Part shown: positions 34,765-47,984 of the stretch, one piece after another
Numbering within the stretch: position 1 is the first letter of the stretch
How the letters are laid out: every line of letters begins with the position of its first letter
DNA from: Sphagnum compactum
Taxonomy: Eukaryota; Bryophyta; Sphagnopsida; Sphagnales
Assembly: GCA_965153455.1 (NCBI GenBank)
Contig: OZ234498.1
Span: forward strand, 7,502,001 to 7,566,000
Direction: 5' to 3'
DNA length: 64,000 nt
The notes under the pieces: generated by a model
The model's input: only the letters and a program-made list of their open reading frames with translations
Databases searched by the model: none
Told to the model about the DNA's origin: nothing
Position numbers and translations under genes: made by a program

Positions 34765-37312
34765 TTATAGACCACTGGCATGTACACAATGTTGGTTCAA
34801 AATTGTATGGACAAGACTTCCACGCTCAGGGATGAGTTGTGCTGTCAAACCATTCCATAGATGGGTTCCATAGGACTCGAGGTGAATCTTGCTCAACAAC
34901 TCTTCTTGCTCTTCCTGCTGCTGTCTGTCCACTGGTTGTATGTAATACCTGCAAGAGAAAAACAGAACATTTTCAAATTACATCTGGGGAATTGTATTCC
35001 ACTTTTTGTTGATACAGGATTGCAGAATGGAGTAGTAAGATACCTTGATATATTACTTGCACTGAGTGGGAAAAATGAAAATGGGGGCTGGATGTCCAAT
35101 AGTTGTGGCTCATCCTGCCATCTTCTTGTCCCATCCTCTTTAATGGTGCGGTTTGCCACACGGGTCAACAACTCTGCTCCATTCCACACTAGTGACTTAT
35201 TGTCATATGTTGCCACAAATTCTTTCAAACACTCCCTCAGGAATGGGCTGCAGCAGATAACCAAGCAAAACCCAACTGAGTTCAAGCACCACAGTTCCAA
35301 AAACTTCAAACCACATATGCTGATTCATCCTGCAATGTTGTGTGTTAGGACTAATCCTGAACAGCCTGACCTGGATCTACTGAAGAACATAAATGCACCA
35401 TTGAGGTGTTTCACATCCCCTTCAGAAAAATCTGACCCCACAGTATTATGCAATGTATGCAAGGGCTTTGACAAAATCACATCCATATCCAAGTATACTC
35501 CTCCATACCTGCACAAATTCCTATGTACATCAAGCTCCATGAAACATATGAGATATACAGCAGTGAGTAACAATTGAATGCACACTCAGGAAAAGGACTG
35601 CAATGACAGTTGAAGAGTTGGAGACAAAACAATCAGATTCAAACACAGAGCCATTCTCCAGATGCAAAATAACATCAGAAAGCTGTCGTGAAAAAGAACA
35701 CAAGTATCAGGGCTGTTCTGACACTGACTTGTAGATGGCAGCCAAGCGTAGAAGTTCTGTATAGTGGATATAAAATAGCTTAGTTTTGCGCCATTCGGAC
35801 AACATAGACGCAAACTCGAGAGTAGGAGTGCCAGCAAGAAGCTCCTCCAGATTTGGCCGTACAACTGCCACTTTGTACCTGCACAAAGCTCAGACTGTCA
35901 GGGGAAGACTCCAGTACCACAAATGGAAGAATCTCTATGTCTCCAGCAAGGGCCATGTCTCTCTGCAAGCTCTACACAGTGTAGACCTTCTACCTCTGAC
36001 CATAAACCCTAGTTCTCCCTCTGAACAAGGAAAGTTGTATGATTGACACAGAGAAGACCAGGCTGCTGTTTGCAGGAAATGTAGATGGCAACATAGAAAA
36101 GGGTGAGAAATCCCACCTTTCTTGAATGAAGGTCTCAAAGAAGTTGAACTCAATTGATTCTGAGAACACAACAATGCATGCATTTGGGTGAAAATGGAGC
36201 AGGGTCTCCAGTGCACACTGATGACGAGTAGTAAAAGATGAGGCGGGAGTAGTCCAGGCCATAAATACCCGCTGAGCACAAACCTCTTGATGCAGAAACT
36301 GATCCATGAATTGAGAGAATGAATATGATGGCTTTAAGAAGCCTTGAAAGAAGCCCCATTGTTGTTTCTTGTTACCATTGTTGTTGATTTCTTTTTCCTG
36401 GGATCCAACTCCAAGTTCAGAGATTCGTGCTGCTTCATCTTCTGTAGTTTTTGAAGAATGTGGCCATGCAGTCGAGTTTGAGACATCAAAGCCTCTGCCA
36501 TAACCATTGCTTCTCATAGCTCTCAAAACAGCTTTATCACTTTTGGTCATCCAAGAGCCAGGCAATGTATCAGGATCTTGCAGCATTGGAATCGAAATGT
36601 ACATACCATTTGCCTTCTTCACCGGTTTCTGGAAAGTATCCTCAATCTCCAAAACCTCCTCAAGATTCTGTTGGACATTCACATCCTCTGGCTCATCATC
36701 ACTGTTGTACTCCTGCTCCTTGAGCATTCCAACAAGCTCCTTGAAACCTCGCAGCTGGTGCAAAGCTGCCTGGGCAGTTGCATCATCAGGGTTGGAGCAT
36801 GAGACGCATCCTGCTGCTGCTACTGCAGATTTGTCAAGCTTTCTAAACGTTTTCTTTTTCATACCTAATGCATGGCTCCAGATGAAAGGGCTTTTCTTCT
36901 TTTTCTCCAAGGCTCGCTGAAGATCTTCCCGGATGGTAGATTTCTTCAGGGTTCGCGCCGATCCTTCTCTTCTGTCCTTGCTCTCTGAGTTTCTCGTCGT
37001 CCCCATGTGTTCACGGGCCGCATTTCTTCTTCCATTTCCAAACTGTCGGTCGTGTCTGTACACAGACTGACTGACTTCATCGTCGCCCTTGTGCTGAAGA
37101 CCGCCGGCTGTTGTACCACCTGACTTCAGTTGCACAACTGCCACAGAAGCGAGCAGCAACAAAAAGACGAGGCTACCAGCCGCAAGAAACCACCAGATTC
37201 TGGACTTGGATTTCCTGGCGGCTGAAAGGGATAATGACGACCAAGACAACCGCGGCAGTCCTCCCGGCCGAGGCCGTGATCTATTCATTCTCTCTCTAAT
37301 CCGCCGTCTCAT
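34765..37312 (-). CDS. Golgi-type alpha-1,4-glycosyltransferase family protein (At4g19900-like), five exons
   Basis: Type II membrane glycosyltransferase with a DXD sugar-binding region and an alpha-1,4-glycosyltransferase C-terminal domain. Exons (minus): 36117-37312, 35729-35878, 35371-35508, 35044-35247, 34765-34948; 623 residues; phase-2 GT-AG introns throughout. A basic N-terminus (MRRRIRERMNRSRPRP) precedes one membrane segment at about residues 39-61, then a long stem region. The catalytic part shows HQCALETLLHFHPNACIVVF, HYTELLRLAAIYKYGGVYLD with D456-M-D458, LNGAFMFF, FLRECLKEF, NGAELLTRV, and the terminal THLWNGLTAQLIPERGSLVH. The exon 3 donor (TCCAG|GTCAGG) was preferred over an earlier GTAGAT because only it keeps frame. 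The first ATG was used; the open frame upstream starts at GTG. Acceptor sugar unknown. Confidence 0.92.
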
Positions 37313-38190
37313 CCAGAAGAACACTACAAGCCAAGTGAAGAAGAAGAAGAAGAAGAAGACGAAGAAGCCGCCTCACACAGATCTCTTAGAGGCCTCCCTT
37401 GGACAACAATTTTTTTTTCCGAAAAAGCCCCTCCAGCCTAACAACGGTTTCCAAAATTGGAGTCCATTATTCTTGAGCTCCCATCACAAGCGCGCGCGCG
37501 TGTATATATTTTTTCTTCTTGCTTGTGTGTGTAGGCCTACTCTCCCATTGCCATCCAGCACGCACAAGAGGAGATGAAGGCGAAGGAAGAAGTGAACTTG
37601 GCTAGTTCACAGTTCACAGTCCCAGAGAGAGGCAACCGGGTAGAGAAGCAAAGTCCGTGCTGCCCATTTGGACATGTCTAAAGCGCCAAGTCCTCCTCGC
37701 CCTCCCTTCTTTGGATGAACAATAGTAATTCCAAGTCCTCCTCGGCCTCCCTTCTTTGGATGAACAATAGTAATTCCAGTTTCCCAAAGACTTTGAATTC
37801 CCTCATTATTAGCTACATACTTACTTACTTACATACCAAATACCATACCCGCCACTGACAAATGGGTAGTCAATTTTTTGCCCCCAAATAACAATTAATT
37901 GTTAAAAAACAAAAGAAGGGTTTTGGTCAAGAGGGTGGGGTTATGGTTGATTGCTAAGTCATCTATTTATCTGTTCGTTTCATATCATGCACTTTATTTT
38001 CATCTTAACATTACATTTTCGTTTTGGTTTGATTCAGCCTTAAGCATCTAGTCTTTTCACATGTGAGTACGAACATGGGTTAGACACACATCTAACACAT
38101 TGTCTATTCGTAGGTCAACGAATAGTCACACCTGACGCCATTAAAAATGTCACATATGCCTTCGCTTGAAAAAGTGAGCACGCAATATGG
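37313..38190. other. Glycosyltransferase promoter region and spacer
   Basis: Contains GAAGAA runs (37337-37365), a (CG)n/(TG) patch near 37491-37505 and a 45-bp direct repeat at 37686-37775. Base composition returns to AT-rich by 37800. No gene seen. Confidence 0.55.
37686..37775. repeat. 45-bp tandem duplication upstream of the glycosyltransferase
   Basis: Two copies of a unit starting CCAAGTCCTCCTCG and ending AATAGTAATT, one mismatch (GCC/GGC), period 45. The near-identity means it is recent. Confidence 0.9.
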
Positions 38191-38717
38191 AAAGAACAGT
38201 GATATGCTTTTATGTCAAGAATTTCATTACGAGCCAATCTTTTCATGACTTGTGAAGACCACGTCTATGTTGCCAATGTGGTGGTTATTAACCCAACACG
38301 AAACACAATGATTATGAATGTCATTAGTCAACAAGCAGGTGTAGTTATGGAACTTATTGTCATTGTTAAGATCTACAAATATAAAAGGTTTCATGAGGAA
38401 CACCATTTTATTCCGATGGCCATGGAGGTGCATGGTGCACTCGGGCGTGATATGGATTGTTTCATCAAGGAGTGTGCTCGTATTTTCCACGATAGATGAT
38501 CGAAAGGTCATTTATCCTTGTCTTTTTGCATTCAGTTTTTTAGGCAACGTGTTAATATTACTTTTTAATGTGTTTTTGTCTTTGTTATAAATAGGAACAT
38601 TCATTGGTGGGAGATGCTTGTTTTAAACCTTTTATTACTCTTAGATCTCATGATTTGCATGCAAGTGACATTAGAAGGGTTGTGGGTGAAATAGCTTCCT
38701 ATCACGAGAAGGATTAG
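38190..38717 (+). pseudogene. Repeat-encoded ORF remnant
   Basis: The open frame at 38212-38499 reads VVMELIVIVKIYKYKRFHEE, HHFIPMAMEVHGALGRDMDC, FIKECARIFHDR. After a stop and frameshift, matching-looking text continues (HLSLSFCIQFFRQRVNI; LRSHDLHASDIRRVVGEIAS; YHEKD) to about 38717. The whole looks like the C-terminal part of a mobile-element protein that has decayed. I cannot name the superfamily. Confidence 0.45.
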
Positions 38718-39547
38718 CTTTCACCCTGCTTTGGTTCCTGCAGGCTGCGTGTCTTTTGGCCTTCCTTTTTGTCTTCCATGTGATGGTTCCGGCCATTAGT
38801 TTTTCATTAGATATTTTGTCGATTTTGTTTTTTCAACTTTGTGAGGTAGCATGCTTGGGGGATCATCCATTAACCAACTTTGGCTAAAGGTCATAAATTA
38901 TTCATTTAAAACCATATTACATTATGGTGACATGCTACACAATTAAGGTTTTAATTTGGCAATTTTAAATTTTTTTTTCAAAATATGATGACATTATGTC
39001 ATTTTAATCAATTGTATCATTCAAAAGAAACATGTCCCTTTAACAATCATGAGACTTTAATCAAATTGATCAAAATTTTAATCAAAATAAACATGGTAGT
39101 CAAGTTGTACACATGCTAAAAAGCTATGAATTCTTGTAATGAACACATCAAACAACAAACCAAAAACCTTGGAACCAACTTAGGATGCACTAATTTATCA
39201 CATGCAACAATGTTTTAGTTTAGTCACAATGCATGTAATTGCCCAAGTTTGCCATTAAACACATGTGTTTACAAATACATTACTTGATGGCCTTAACACA
39301 TGTGGATTGCATTTTGATATTCAAACGTATCTTGAAACAAAATGACCGAGATGCATGCGAACCTAGTTGTCATCGACATTTTCAATTTTTGAAGTCAAAA
39401 CTAGACATCCATGCATGCTTATTTGCACTTTCTACCATCTTCGCTTGATTTTTTGGTCCATGTGATTGTTGCTTGTAGCTTTGATTGAGTCGATTTCAAG
39501 TTCACTTCCTTTAAACTCACACAAACTTTGTTATTGTATGTGGCATA
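38718..39547. other. AT-rich intergenic DNA
   Basis: No gene or clear repeat seen. Confidence 0.45.
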
Positions 39548-40417
39548 TTAGGCTACTTTTGACATAGCATGGCCCCCACACATCCAAACAAATGGAGTTG
39601 GAAGATCTAAAAGATCACATGAGATAATGGATTTCAGAGTTGTAGTCATCATTCCTAGGTTAGTGTCCACATACTTTACAAATGCGATCACTTTGTTTAG
39701 GAGCCCAAATGAACTTAAAAAATCTTTCATTTGTTCAACCATTGTAATACCCACACTACTTTCAACAATGAATAGTCCAATTGTCACATGACATGGCTAC
39801 AATTTGCATTAATGAAAAAAATAACAAGGGCAAAAATATCATTACCACTTTGTAACATGCACAAGCAAAAAATTGCCATGCAAATAATGCATTCAACAAA
39901 TAACAAGTTCAAAAATTTCTCCATGGTGTTGGTAATTGTGCTACTTAATACATCATTAAGCAATTGGTGTTTCGATGTGAAAACAACCTTCAATTCCCAC
40001 ATGGCCTTAACACCAATTGTTTCAACCACAAGTCCTCAATTATTAATAGAGGGTGGTGACCCTTGGCTATATAGTGTGTTAAGTTTTCCAAGAATGCGCA
40101 TTGAATTGGGCCATTTTTATAATTGAAGAATGATGTGATGGAAGAAGGGGTTGGATGTGTCTTTCTTTTACATGTTGGGTGAACACTTTCAAAGCTCTTG
40201 GTAGCTTCTACCATTACATTCCATTTTTTCAGCTCATAAGGTGACAACTATTGACATGTTTCTTCACTAAGATAGTCTCACTGTCCTTGTCATAGGTGAT
40301 CAATCCAACCTTCCCAATTATGCTGCAATGAGTGGGATTGTTTCCATTATAATGGCACATGATGCAATGCATCTTTTGTCTCACATTCACATCGACCTTG
40401 CTACCATAATTGATCAC
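39548..40417 (-). pseudogene. hAT-like transposase relic (family 2, fragment)
   Basis: Minus-strand frames, broken by shifts, give a Cys-x2-Cys finger (MHCIMCHYNGNNPTHCSIIG) at 40229-40417, then a region with PSSITSFFNYKN (39990-40247), then LSSFGLLNKVIAFVK, MMTTTLKSIISCDLL and GGHAMSKVA (39548-39787). The last part parallels the relic at 45.3-47.3 kb, so both belong to one hAT-type family. Not functional. Confidence 0.6.
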
Positions 40418-42735
40418 AAAAAAAGCCTAGTTCGAAGTATCTAGTTTTGGGTAGACTAGTTTTTTCATTTTGTTGAAGTTAGGAAACCAATGTTTGTGAA
40501 ATTGAATCATCTTTTGGATTTGACACCACCTTTGAAACATAATGGTTGTATTTGTATTGTCAAATAGGGTCCCAATTTCATCCCGATTGGTGTTAGATGG
40601 TAGCAAGTGGATGTTACCATTATCTTCAGGCATGGTTGAACAAAATAATAATCTAAATTGCATCTTTCATGTAGCACCAATAGCAGAGGATCAATGCATC
40701 AAGAGAGATGTTGCAAGTGTCTAACCGTTTAAATTCGAATGTGTTAAGAACATTTGATTGATTGGTCTTTTCATTCCACAAAAAGATGTACAAATCTTTA
40801 ATAAATCTTTTTTTAAATTTTTTTTTACCTAGCAACTAATAAAGAATTGGGAATTAATCATTTAAAAATGATGTTTCTTCAAAAGAAATGAACTTGAATC
40901 CCACTAACTTAAAGGAAAAGAGGCCAAAATCAAAAGATAGAAAAAATAGAAAACCTTCAATGAAATATGATCAAGTTTTGGAATTCATGAATTAGGGGAA
41001 GATTTTGATTTGAAATTATGACCTAATGACCTAAAGGGTACCTGCACACAAAGATTTTAAGAAAGATAAAAGTTGAATGTATAACAACTCTACAATTTTT
41101 CATCACCTTTGGAGATGGTGAAAGAGAATAAAAAACACCTTAACAAGGTTTTGGTTGCAATAATCAAATAAGGCTTAAAATGATGCTTCTAAAAACCATA
41201 AGCTTGCCAATTCAAGGGTTTTCAAACTTTGAGGTCAAAAGTAAAAAGACTTGTCAACCTCTTGGCATACAACTAGCTTTGTTGAAATTTTATTGGTTCT
41301 CATGGTGGAAGTTTTGAGGAAGTGTTAATCCAATGTTTAATCTTCTAATGATTGTGATATGAAGTACTCAAATTTCCATTGGTTGTTTATTCCAAACTTT
41401 AGACATCTTTTCTTCATCCAATGGTAGACATAATTAGCAAACTTAAAAATCCTTCGCCCCACAAGGACTCAATCTTTGCTGATGCACAAAGTGATAACAA
41501 AAGAATTTAGCCCGTATATAAGCAAAAACAAAAGTTATCAAAACATAAACAAAAACGAGAAGTTCATTGCACTTTTGGTGTTGTGTGAATTTCTACCCAT
41601 GCAACTTTGGTTTGACCATCAAGAGTAAATAACATTTAACATTCATTGTGGTGTTTTGAACCCCACTAGTACCTTGAAATCATAAGAAATAACTTATTTG
41701 TTGTTTTGTTTGCTAATGTTTTTCCCCTAGTAATTTGGAAGGCATCCAATAATCCATAAAGACCCACAAAGAATCATATTTGGAACATATATTATTAATA
41801 TACAAACATCCACTATCCAAATAATTTTGGGGCGTAATGTCTACTTTCATTTTCAAAAATTGGCTCACAATTTGTCAATTCATTGTGACCGAATGCCACT
41901 CATGCATGGATCGAACCACCCACCCCTAGATTCCACTGTTAACCATGAAACAAAGAAACTTCTTGAGATAATGGCACATCTATGTCCCCAAAACACCACA
42001 CAATAAGGGCACACTTCCATTTGTTCTTTGTTTCAATAACAAATTTCTTAATACCAAACCATTAGACCACCATTTAATAGACCCCCAGAAAATGGAATGC
42101 ATTCTATATGGGAATGCACAAGTTGGTGCAACATGTGTTCATTGTAAAATGGGAATGGGAGTGCTATTGAATCAACCCAAAGATTGGAAACTTGTTTTGA
42201 ATTGAAACCCATTAACAAAGATTTTTCCAGCAATTGGCCAAATTCATCTTTAGGTAGTACCATTAAGAATGTCACACCTTCATTTTACTACACCCATCTA
42301 ACTTTAAAAATATATAGAAAACATTCAAATAAATATTCTCATTAAATGTTTTTCGTGAATCCATTTACGAGGTTATGGACGTTGAAACTTTACTGACATC
42401 AAAAATATTACTTTATGACCTAGGCTTGGCAAAATTAAAATAAAACCTATGGGTTTAAAGAACTTGATTTTTTGGTGTTAGATTTGGTTTTAGGACACCA
42501 AAAAAACATTTAATTCAAACAAGTTTTAGTCTTGGCTTTTGTTGTGAATAGAATTGTCAATTTGGGTTTCTAGAACTAGATCCAAACTTGGTCCAAAACT
42601 TGAATCCATGCCTGAAAACCCATTCCAAACTTGGCCCAAAACTTGAATTCAACTCAAAACTTGAATCAAATTCTATGTTCAAGTTATTTTCCAAAGTTCC
42701 CATAATGAAACATCCAAGTCTGAATACCCTAACAC
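40418..42735. other. AT-rich intergenic DNA
   Basis: Short ORFs only (79 codons or fewer). Sequence just upstream of the finger region (40427-40663, minus) may still be part of the same transposon but is unrecognisable. No gene supported. Confidence 0.45.
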
Positions 42736-43530
42736 AGCTTGTAACAATGCTCGGAATTGCATGATGACCACAACACCATCACCTACACTTGTAAAAAATG
42801 TAAATGTAAAAGATAAACATGAAGGAGACCACCATAAACCTCAAATTTTGCTATGCAAGACCAAAATGAAAAGAGTTGCAAAACAACTAAAAATAAAAAT
42901 GCAAACTGACAAAAAACATAAGGAGTAAAATGTAAGAAGTTCATTCCAAATAGGGTGTTAATGAAGCTTGCAGCAATGCTAGAAATTGCAACATGACCAT
43001 AACATGACCATTTATCCTTGTAAAAATGTAAATGAAAAGGAACAACATGAAGGAGCTCATTATAAACCTTAAACCTTGATATGTAAGTTCATAATGAAGG
43101 GAATCGCAAAATAACCATAAGAAAAAGGAATATAGAATGACAAAAAAAGGTGAGGAATAAAGTGCAAGAAGTTTATTTGTGACAATGTGTTGATGAAGCT
43201 TGTAACAATGTTAAGAATTGAAAGATGACTATAACATCACCATCTACCCTTGTCAAAAATGTAACTAAAGAGCAACAACACAAAGGAACTCACCATAAAC
43301 CCTAACCTTCACTATGCAAGACCAAAATGAAGGGAGTTGCAAAACAATCGCAAAAAAGGGGATGATAAAATAACAAAGAAGGTAACGAATAAGGTGCACA
43401 AAGTTCACCTAAAATTAGTCGTTATTGGGGCTTGCAACAATGCAAAAAATTGCAAAATGACAACACCATTAGTTACACCTATAAACAACTTAAAGAAAGG
43501 ACAATAACATGGGGGAACCCACAATGCCAC
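42736..43530. repeat. 232-bp tandem repeat, about 3.5 units
   Basis: The landmark AGCTTGYARCAATG recurs at 42736, 42965, 43197 and about 43430 (spacings 229, 232, 233). Each unit continues with GACCATAACA, CTTGTAAAAATGTAAATG, CATAAACCT, TATGCAAGACCAAAATGAA and GTTGCAAAACAA. Units differ by many substitutions, so the array is old. Confidence 0.85.
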
Positions 43531-45329
43531 AATGGAAAGAACTAGTGACAAATATCATTCCTTTATATTCTATACCTAACTTTCTTTTCTATCTAACCTA
43601 CCTCCTTTGTTTTTCATGCCTAACATTTGTTCTTTTCAAGGCCCTTTTTTCCTTCTTTCTTTGTTGAACCAACTTCATTTCCCTAATCACCATCTTGAAT
43701 CTTTAAAAAAAAAAACGACAACATTTAATTTATGTTTTAATATATATGCACACACACCATGCAAGGTAAGTATAAATAAAAAAATATGTTCAATAATGTA
43801 AGTGTAAAAACTTTAGGTGTGTACATGTAAATGATTCACACTTACATTTACGTGCATAGCACTTGTAAGGACCATTCTGGAAATTAGGGCTCAATGTGAG
43901 AGACAAGAACCAAAGCATGGGACTTGAATTCCTAGAACAACCCCTTTAAAGGTCAATACCAATGTTGGGCATGTATCACAATTTTATGATACCCATTGGT
44001 TCTGGTTTTCACAAAATAATTTACAACATGGTTTAGTTTTCATTTAAAATATATATATATATATATGCTAGGCAAAGGTTTCAATATTTTTTCTTACAAA
44101 TTTAAACCGTTTTCACAATGCTAGTTCTTGAAAATTTGAGAATAGTTGGTTCTTTTCTACTAGTTTTCACAAATCGAGTATTACTTATTCATTTTTACAA
44201 TTAAAATTTTAATATTATATTATATCATATTTTAATAATAATAAAAAGCAAGAAATTTTATAATTATTTTTTAAAAAACCAATCAATTTATTTGTTGCAC
44301 TTTTGTAGTTCAACAACTTCATCCCTTTCAAATTCACCTTCAAACTTTTAAAACTCCTTTTCTAAATCTATATCCATTTCAAGGAATTCTCTTAATTTAG
44401 ATGGAGATTTACATCCTATTCTAGGATCATTAGGCCAATTTTTGTTAACAAATATCAACTTCTTTAAATTTTTAGTTTGCAAATGACATCTTCTAAAATT
44501 AATTGAATTCCAGCCAAGGAAAAATCCTTTTTATTCAATTAGAAATCCAACAACACCCAAAATCTATTGAGCTAAAAATCCAATTGCAATAAACATTGCT
44601 TCATGTTTATGCCACCTGAAGAGGACATTTGATGTTTTTGACGGGTAAATGCAAATTATGATGGCTCTCACTTTTGTGACAAAATGGTGTTTTTTCCTTA
44701 GGTACCCTTTATTCAAATGCATATGGTGATTAATATATCCTTAAATCTACTAATTGGGACTTGGATATAAAATAACAATTTCATTATGAAGAGAATTGTG
44801 TGGTTATTTATTGACAACAAATTCATTTGTTAGTAATAATGGACTTTTGAAGTTGAAAAATATGGGCTGATCATCTGACTAGAACATCACAAAATGGAAA
44901 AAAATTATATTGATTCACATTTCAAATTTGTTATTGGGACCCAATGTATAATGTAATACATGATGATAAACTCATATGAATTTATTTTTTTTGAAAACTT
45001 TAACTGTTTAATAGTTAGGGACTTTTGAACGGTTAAAATTTGACCATATTTTCATAAGTCCATATGAGTTGCAATTTTTGTTTATTTTTCAATTTCTTTG
45101 TCCCAAAAGCAATTTTTTGGAAATTTTTAGATGGGGCATTATTCCTGTGGATTTTGTGAGTTTTCCTTTTAGGTCTTCCAAATCAAAAAATGACATTAGT
45201 TACATTAAATAAAAAATTTCACATAGATTAGGGAAGGTTTGTAGGTGATTGAACATGTATTATTCAATATTAAAAGAATAATATTTTAAAAAATAATAAC
45301 CATGTCCATTGGAATCATTTAAAAAAATC
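43531..45329. other. AT-rich intergenic DNA
   Basis: Includes an (AT)n run at 44050-44067. No ORF with support. Confidence 0.5.
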
Positions 45330-47319
45330 TTATATGGATTTTATAGGGAGTGTAATTTCTACTGCTATTGATCCACTATACCATGCATTCACCTTGACAT
45401 CTAATTGATATCTCCTAAAAATTAGCAATTCCATCTTGACAAGTTTTTTTGTTGCTTCACTTGTGCTTACCATTTGCCTAAAAAATCCAAATTGCAATCT
45501 TGATAAAAAAATCCTAATTAACAAAAAAATTATTTAACCTTACCAAAGGATGCAAATGTTCATGACATTTGACCAACATAGGATATAAGGATTTTCTATC
45601 CTATTCCTCAACAAGAGCAACACCTTGCTCTTTTCCAACAAATGAAGATACTATATGAAGGCTTTTAAACCTAAGGCCTAACATGAAAGATATCATATTA
45701 TGGGCTTTTTTACTATTATAAATCCTTAAAAATGAAAGGAAAAAATCTAGAATATTGATTACCTCCCTTCTAATGTTAGAAGCTAATAAAGATAATTCAT
45801 CGATAACAATTGAATAATCATCCATAAGACTTTCAAATGAAACAACAATTCGATTTTCTTCCTTCAATTTCAAATTCATGGAAATAGCAGAATGTAAAGC
45901 ATCATTAATAAGCCAATGAACATGGGATTGGTTAAAAACACATGTTGAAACAATTGGAAAAAGACAGTGCACAATAGTTTGAGAAATTTGCCAAATCAAA
46001 GGTGGATGTGCTCAACCAATGATTGTCATAGTAATTTGTTTATTATAATAAAACATAATGGCATAACAAAATTGCAACACCTCTTGAAACATAATTATCT
46101 TGCTAGCAAACCTACAAAACAACCAATAGTAAAATGTTTAGGTATGTTATCAAATTCAGAAGCTCAAAAATTGTAAACAATTCACACAATATTGACAACT
46201 AAAAAGCTATCTAGTTTCACTAAAGTATTCAAATTTTTGGGTCAAATTCCAATTTCCACACAAGCCTTGTTCCCTTCCTATCTACCTTTTCCAAACTTCT
46301 TAAGCCAAGTGATGCATTGTTGCAAATATGCCTGCACAAAGTTGATTTTTGCCTAGACCTTTTTTTCTATTGTTCCATATTGACATGCCTTTGAAAAAAC
46401 ATGCCCAAAGCAAGTACCCTAAAAACTCTCTTTTAACCTAAGAGATTCATAACTAAGAACCAATTTCAATGCAATAGTCATTCCATTGAGACCAGAACCT
46501 TCATCCTTGACATAAATAATTTTTTTTTTTCTGTAAACCATACTTGTCTAACAATTCTATTAGATTTCTAGCTAAGGTTTGACTTGTGGTTTCTATTGTT
46601 TTAAACAAGCTAATAATCACATGCTTTGGTTGCCAATCACTACCTAAAAAATTAATAAGTAATGTAAATACATCATAAGCTTTTTTGAACATCCATAGGT
46701 CAAAGCTCATTCTTGCAAAATGGCATTCTACCAAAGCAGGAAGAACATACATTTGACTTGTTTTCTCCACTAACCCTAGCAATATCTCTTGTGAAAATTG
46801 TCTTTTGGAAGGAAAATTTAATTTTGGACATAAGTGCATAGTCAAACGTTTTAGCCAAACACTTCACACAAATTGAATTGGTGAATTGTTATTAGTAATT
46901 AACAAACCAAGGTCCTCTAGGAATTCTTTTTGTGGCACATCCTCCTTTTTGAAGGAATCCTTCACAACAAAAAAATTAGAGATTGACCCACTAAACAATT
47001 TTATTTTATTTTTGATGATTGTCTTTCTTCTTTTTCTTTTAGCAAACTATTCACTTCTTCTTCGAATTTTTTTGCAATAAGCATGTGATTTGCATCCACA
47101 TGTTTTTAAAAAGAGGTTATTCCCTAAGTCTTGTAACAAGAAATCAATCCTTTCCTCATTTGAGTTCTTGGATTTATTCCACATACAAAAGTTTGATAAC
47201 AAAGAATACAATGCATCATTTGCATATTTTTTAGATCCACTTTGCATTATCATTAATATAATAAAAACTCCAACACAAAGATGTTCTTCCATGGGGTTTC
47301 CAACATCTTTTTTGAGCAT
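45330..47319 (-). pseudogene. hAT-like transposase relic (family 2, longer copy)
   Basis: Minus-strand text in order: DLGNNLFLKTCGCKSHAYCK (near 47130), ALVECHFARMSFDLWMFKKA and NFLGSDWQPKHVIISLF (46501-46845), DEGSGLNGMTIALK and GTCFGHVFSKACQYGT beyond a frame break (about 46330-46500), then FESLMDDYSIVIDELSLLAS and KKAHNMISFMLGLRFKSLHI with VGKEQGVALVEE (45601-45999). This matches the RNase-H-like core and C-terminal region of hAT-type transposases. It has at least several stops and frameshifts. A Zn-finger N-terminus is not clear. Confidence 0.65.
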
Positions 47320-47984
47320 GCAATTTTTTCATTATTTTTTTAGAGGCATCTTCTAGATTCCTTCTTGTTTATGTTTGTACATTTACATTTTCCTCAAATC
47401 TATCTTCCAGAATTACATCATTCATAAACATTTCAATTGTTTTATTGTTCCCACTTATCATATTTTCATTTGCAGATGATTGTTCCATTAACAATTTTCA
47501 CAAGAGTATGTTAGAAATAATGCAGAAAATAAATCCCCAACTTCCAATTTCTATTTAGAATGAACAAAATAAATAATATTTATTAACAAAAGACAAGAAA
47601 GAAAAAAAAAACATTTATAAACAATGGGTTTAAAGATGTAGAGTTCAAAAAAAGGGGTTTACAATGGGGTTTAAGGTGTACGCAATAAAAAAATCACTGA
47701 CTTTTTCTCTCATCGTGATACAAAAGGTTTAAGGGTTGTTTTCAAAAATGGTTTGAATTTTAATCTTGCACATAATCAAACAAAAGCATAGATTCAATTT
47801 TTAAAACAAATACATTACAAAAAAATAATAAAACAAAACAAGTCTCCCTATAGAAAACAAAACACAATGGAAATAAATAAATAAATGTCAAAACAAGTGA
47901 AAAACAATTCTTACTTCAGCCCTAGTTTAAGGATGTTGATTGTTCCAAGCTCCTCCACTTGCACAAGAAATTTGCGAAGGAATA
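47320..47984. other. AT-rich intergenic DNA
   Basis: No gene seen. Several AAATAAATA-type tracts. Confidence 0.5.

Noticed and set aside
34861-35577. 238-codon plus-strand ORF
   Set aside because: Antisense shadow of glycosyltransferase exons 3-5, whose minus-strand splice phases and motifs are clear.
38227-38511. 94-codon minus-strand ORF
   Set aside because: Shadow of the better-supported plus-strand repeat-encoded frame.
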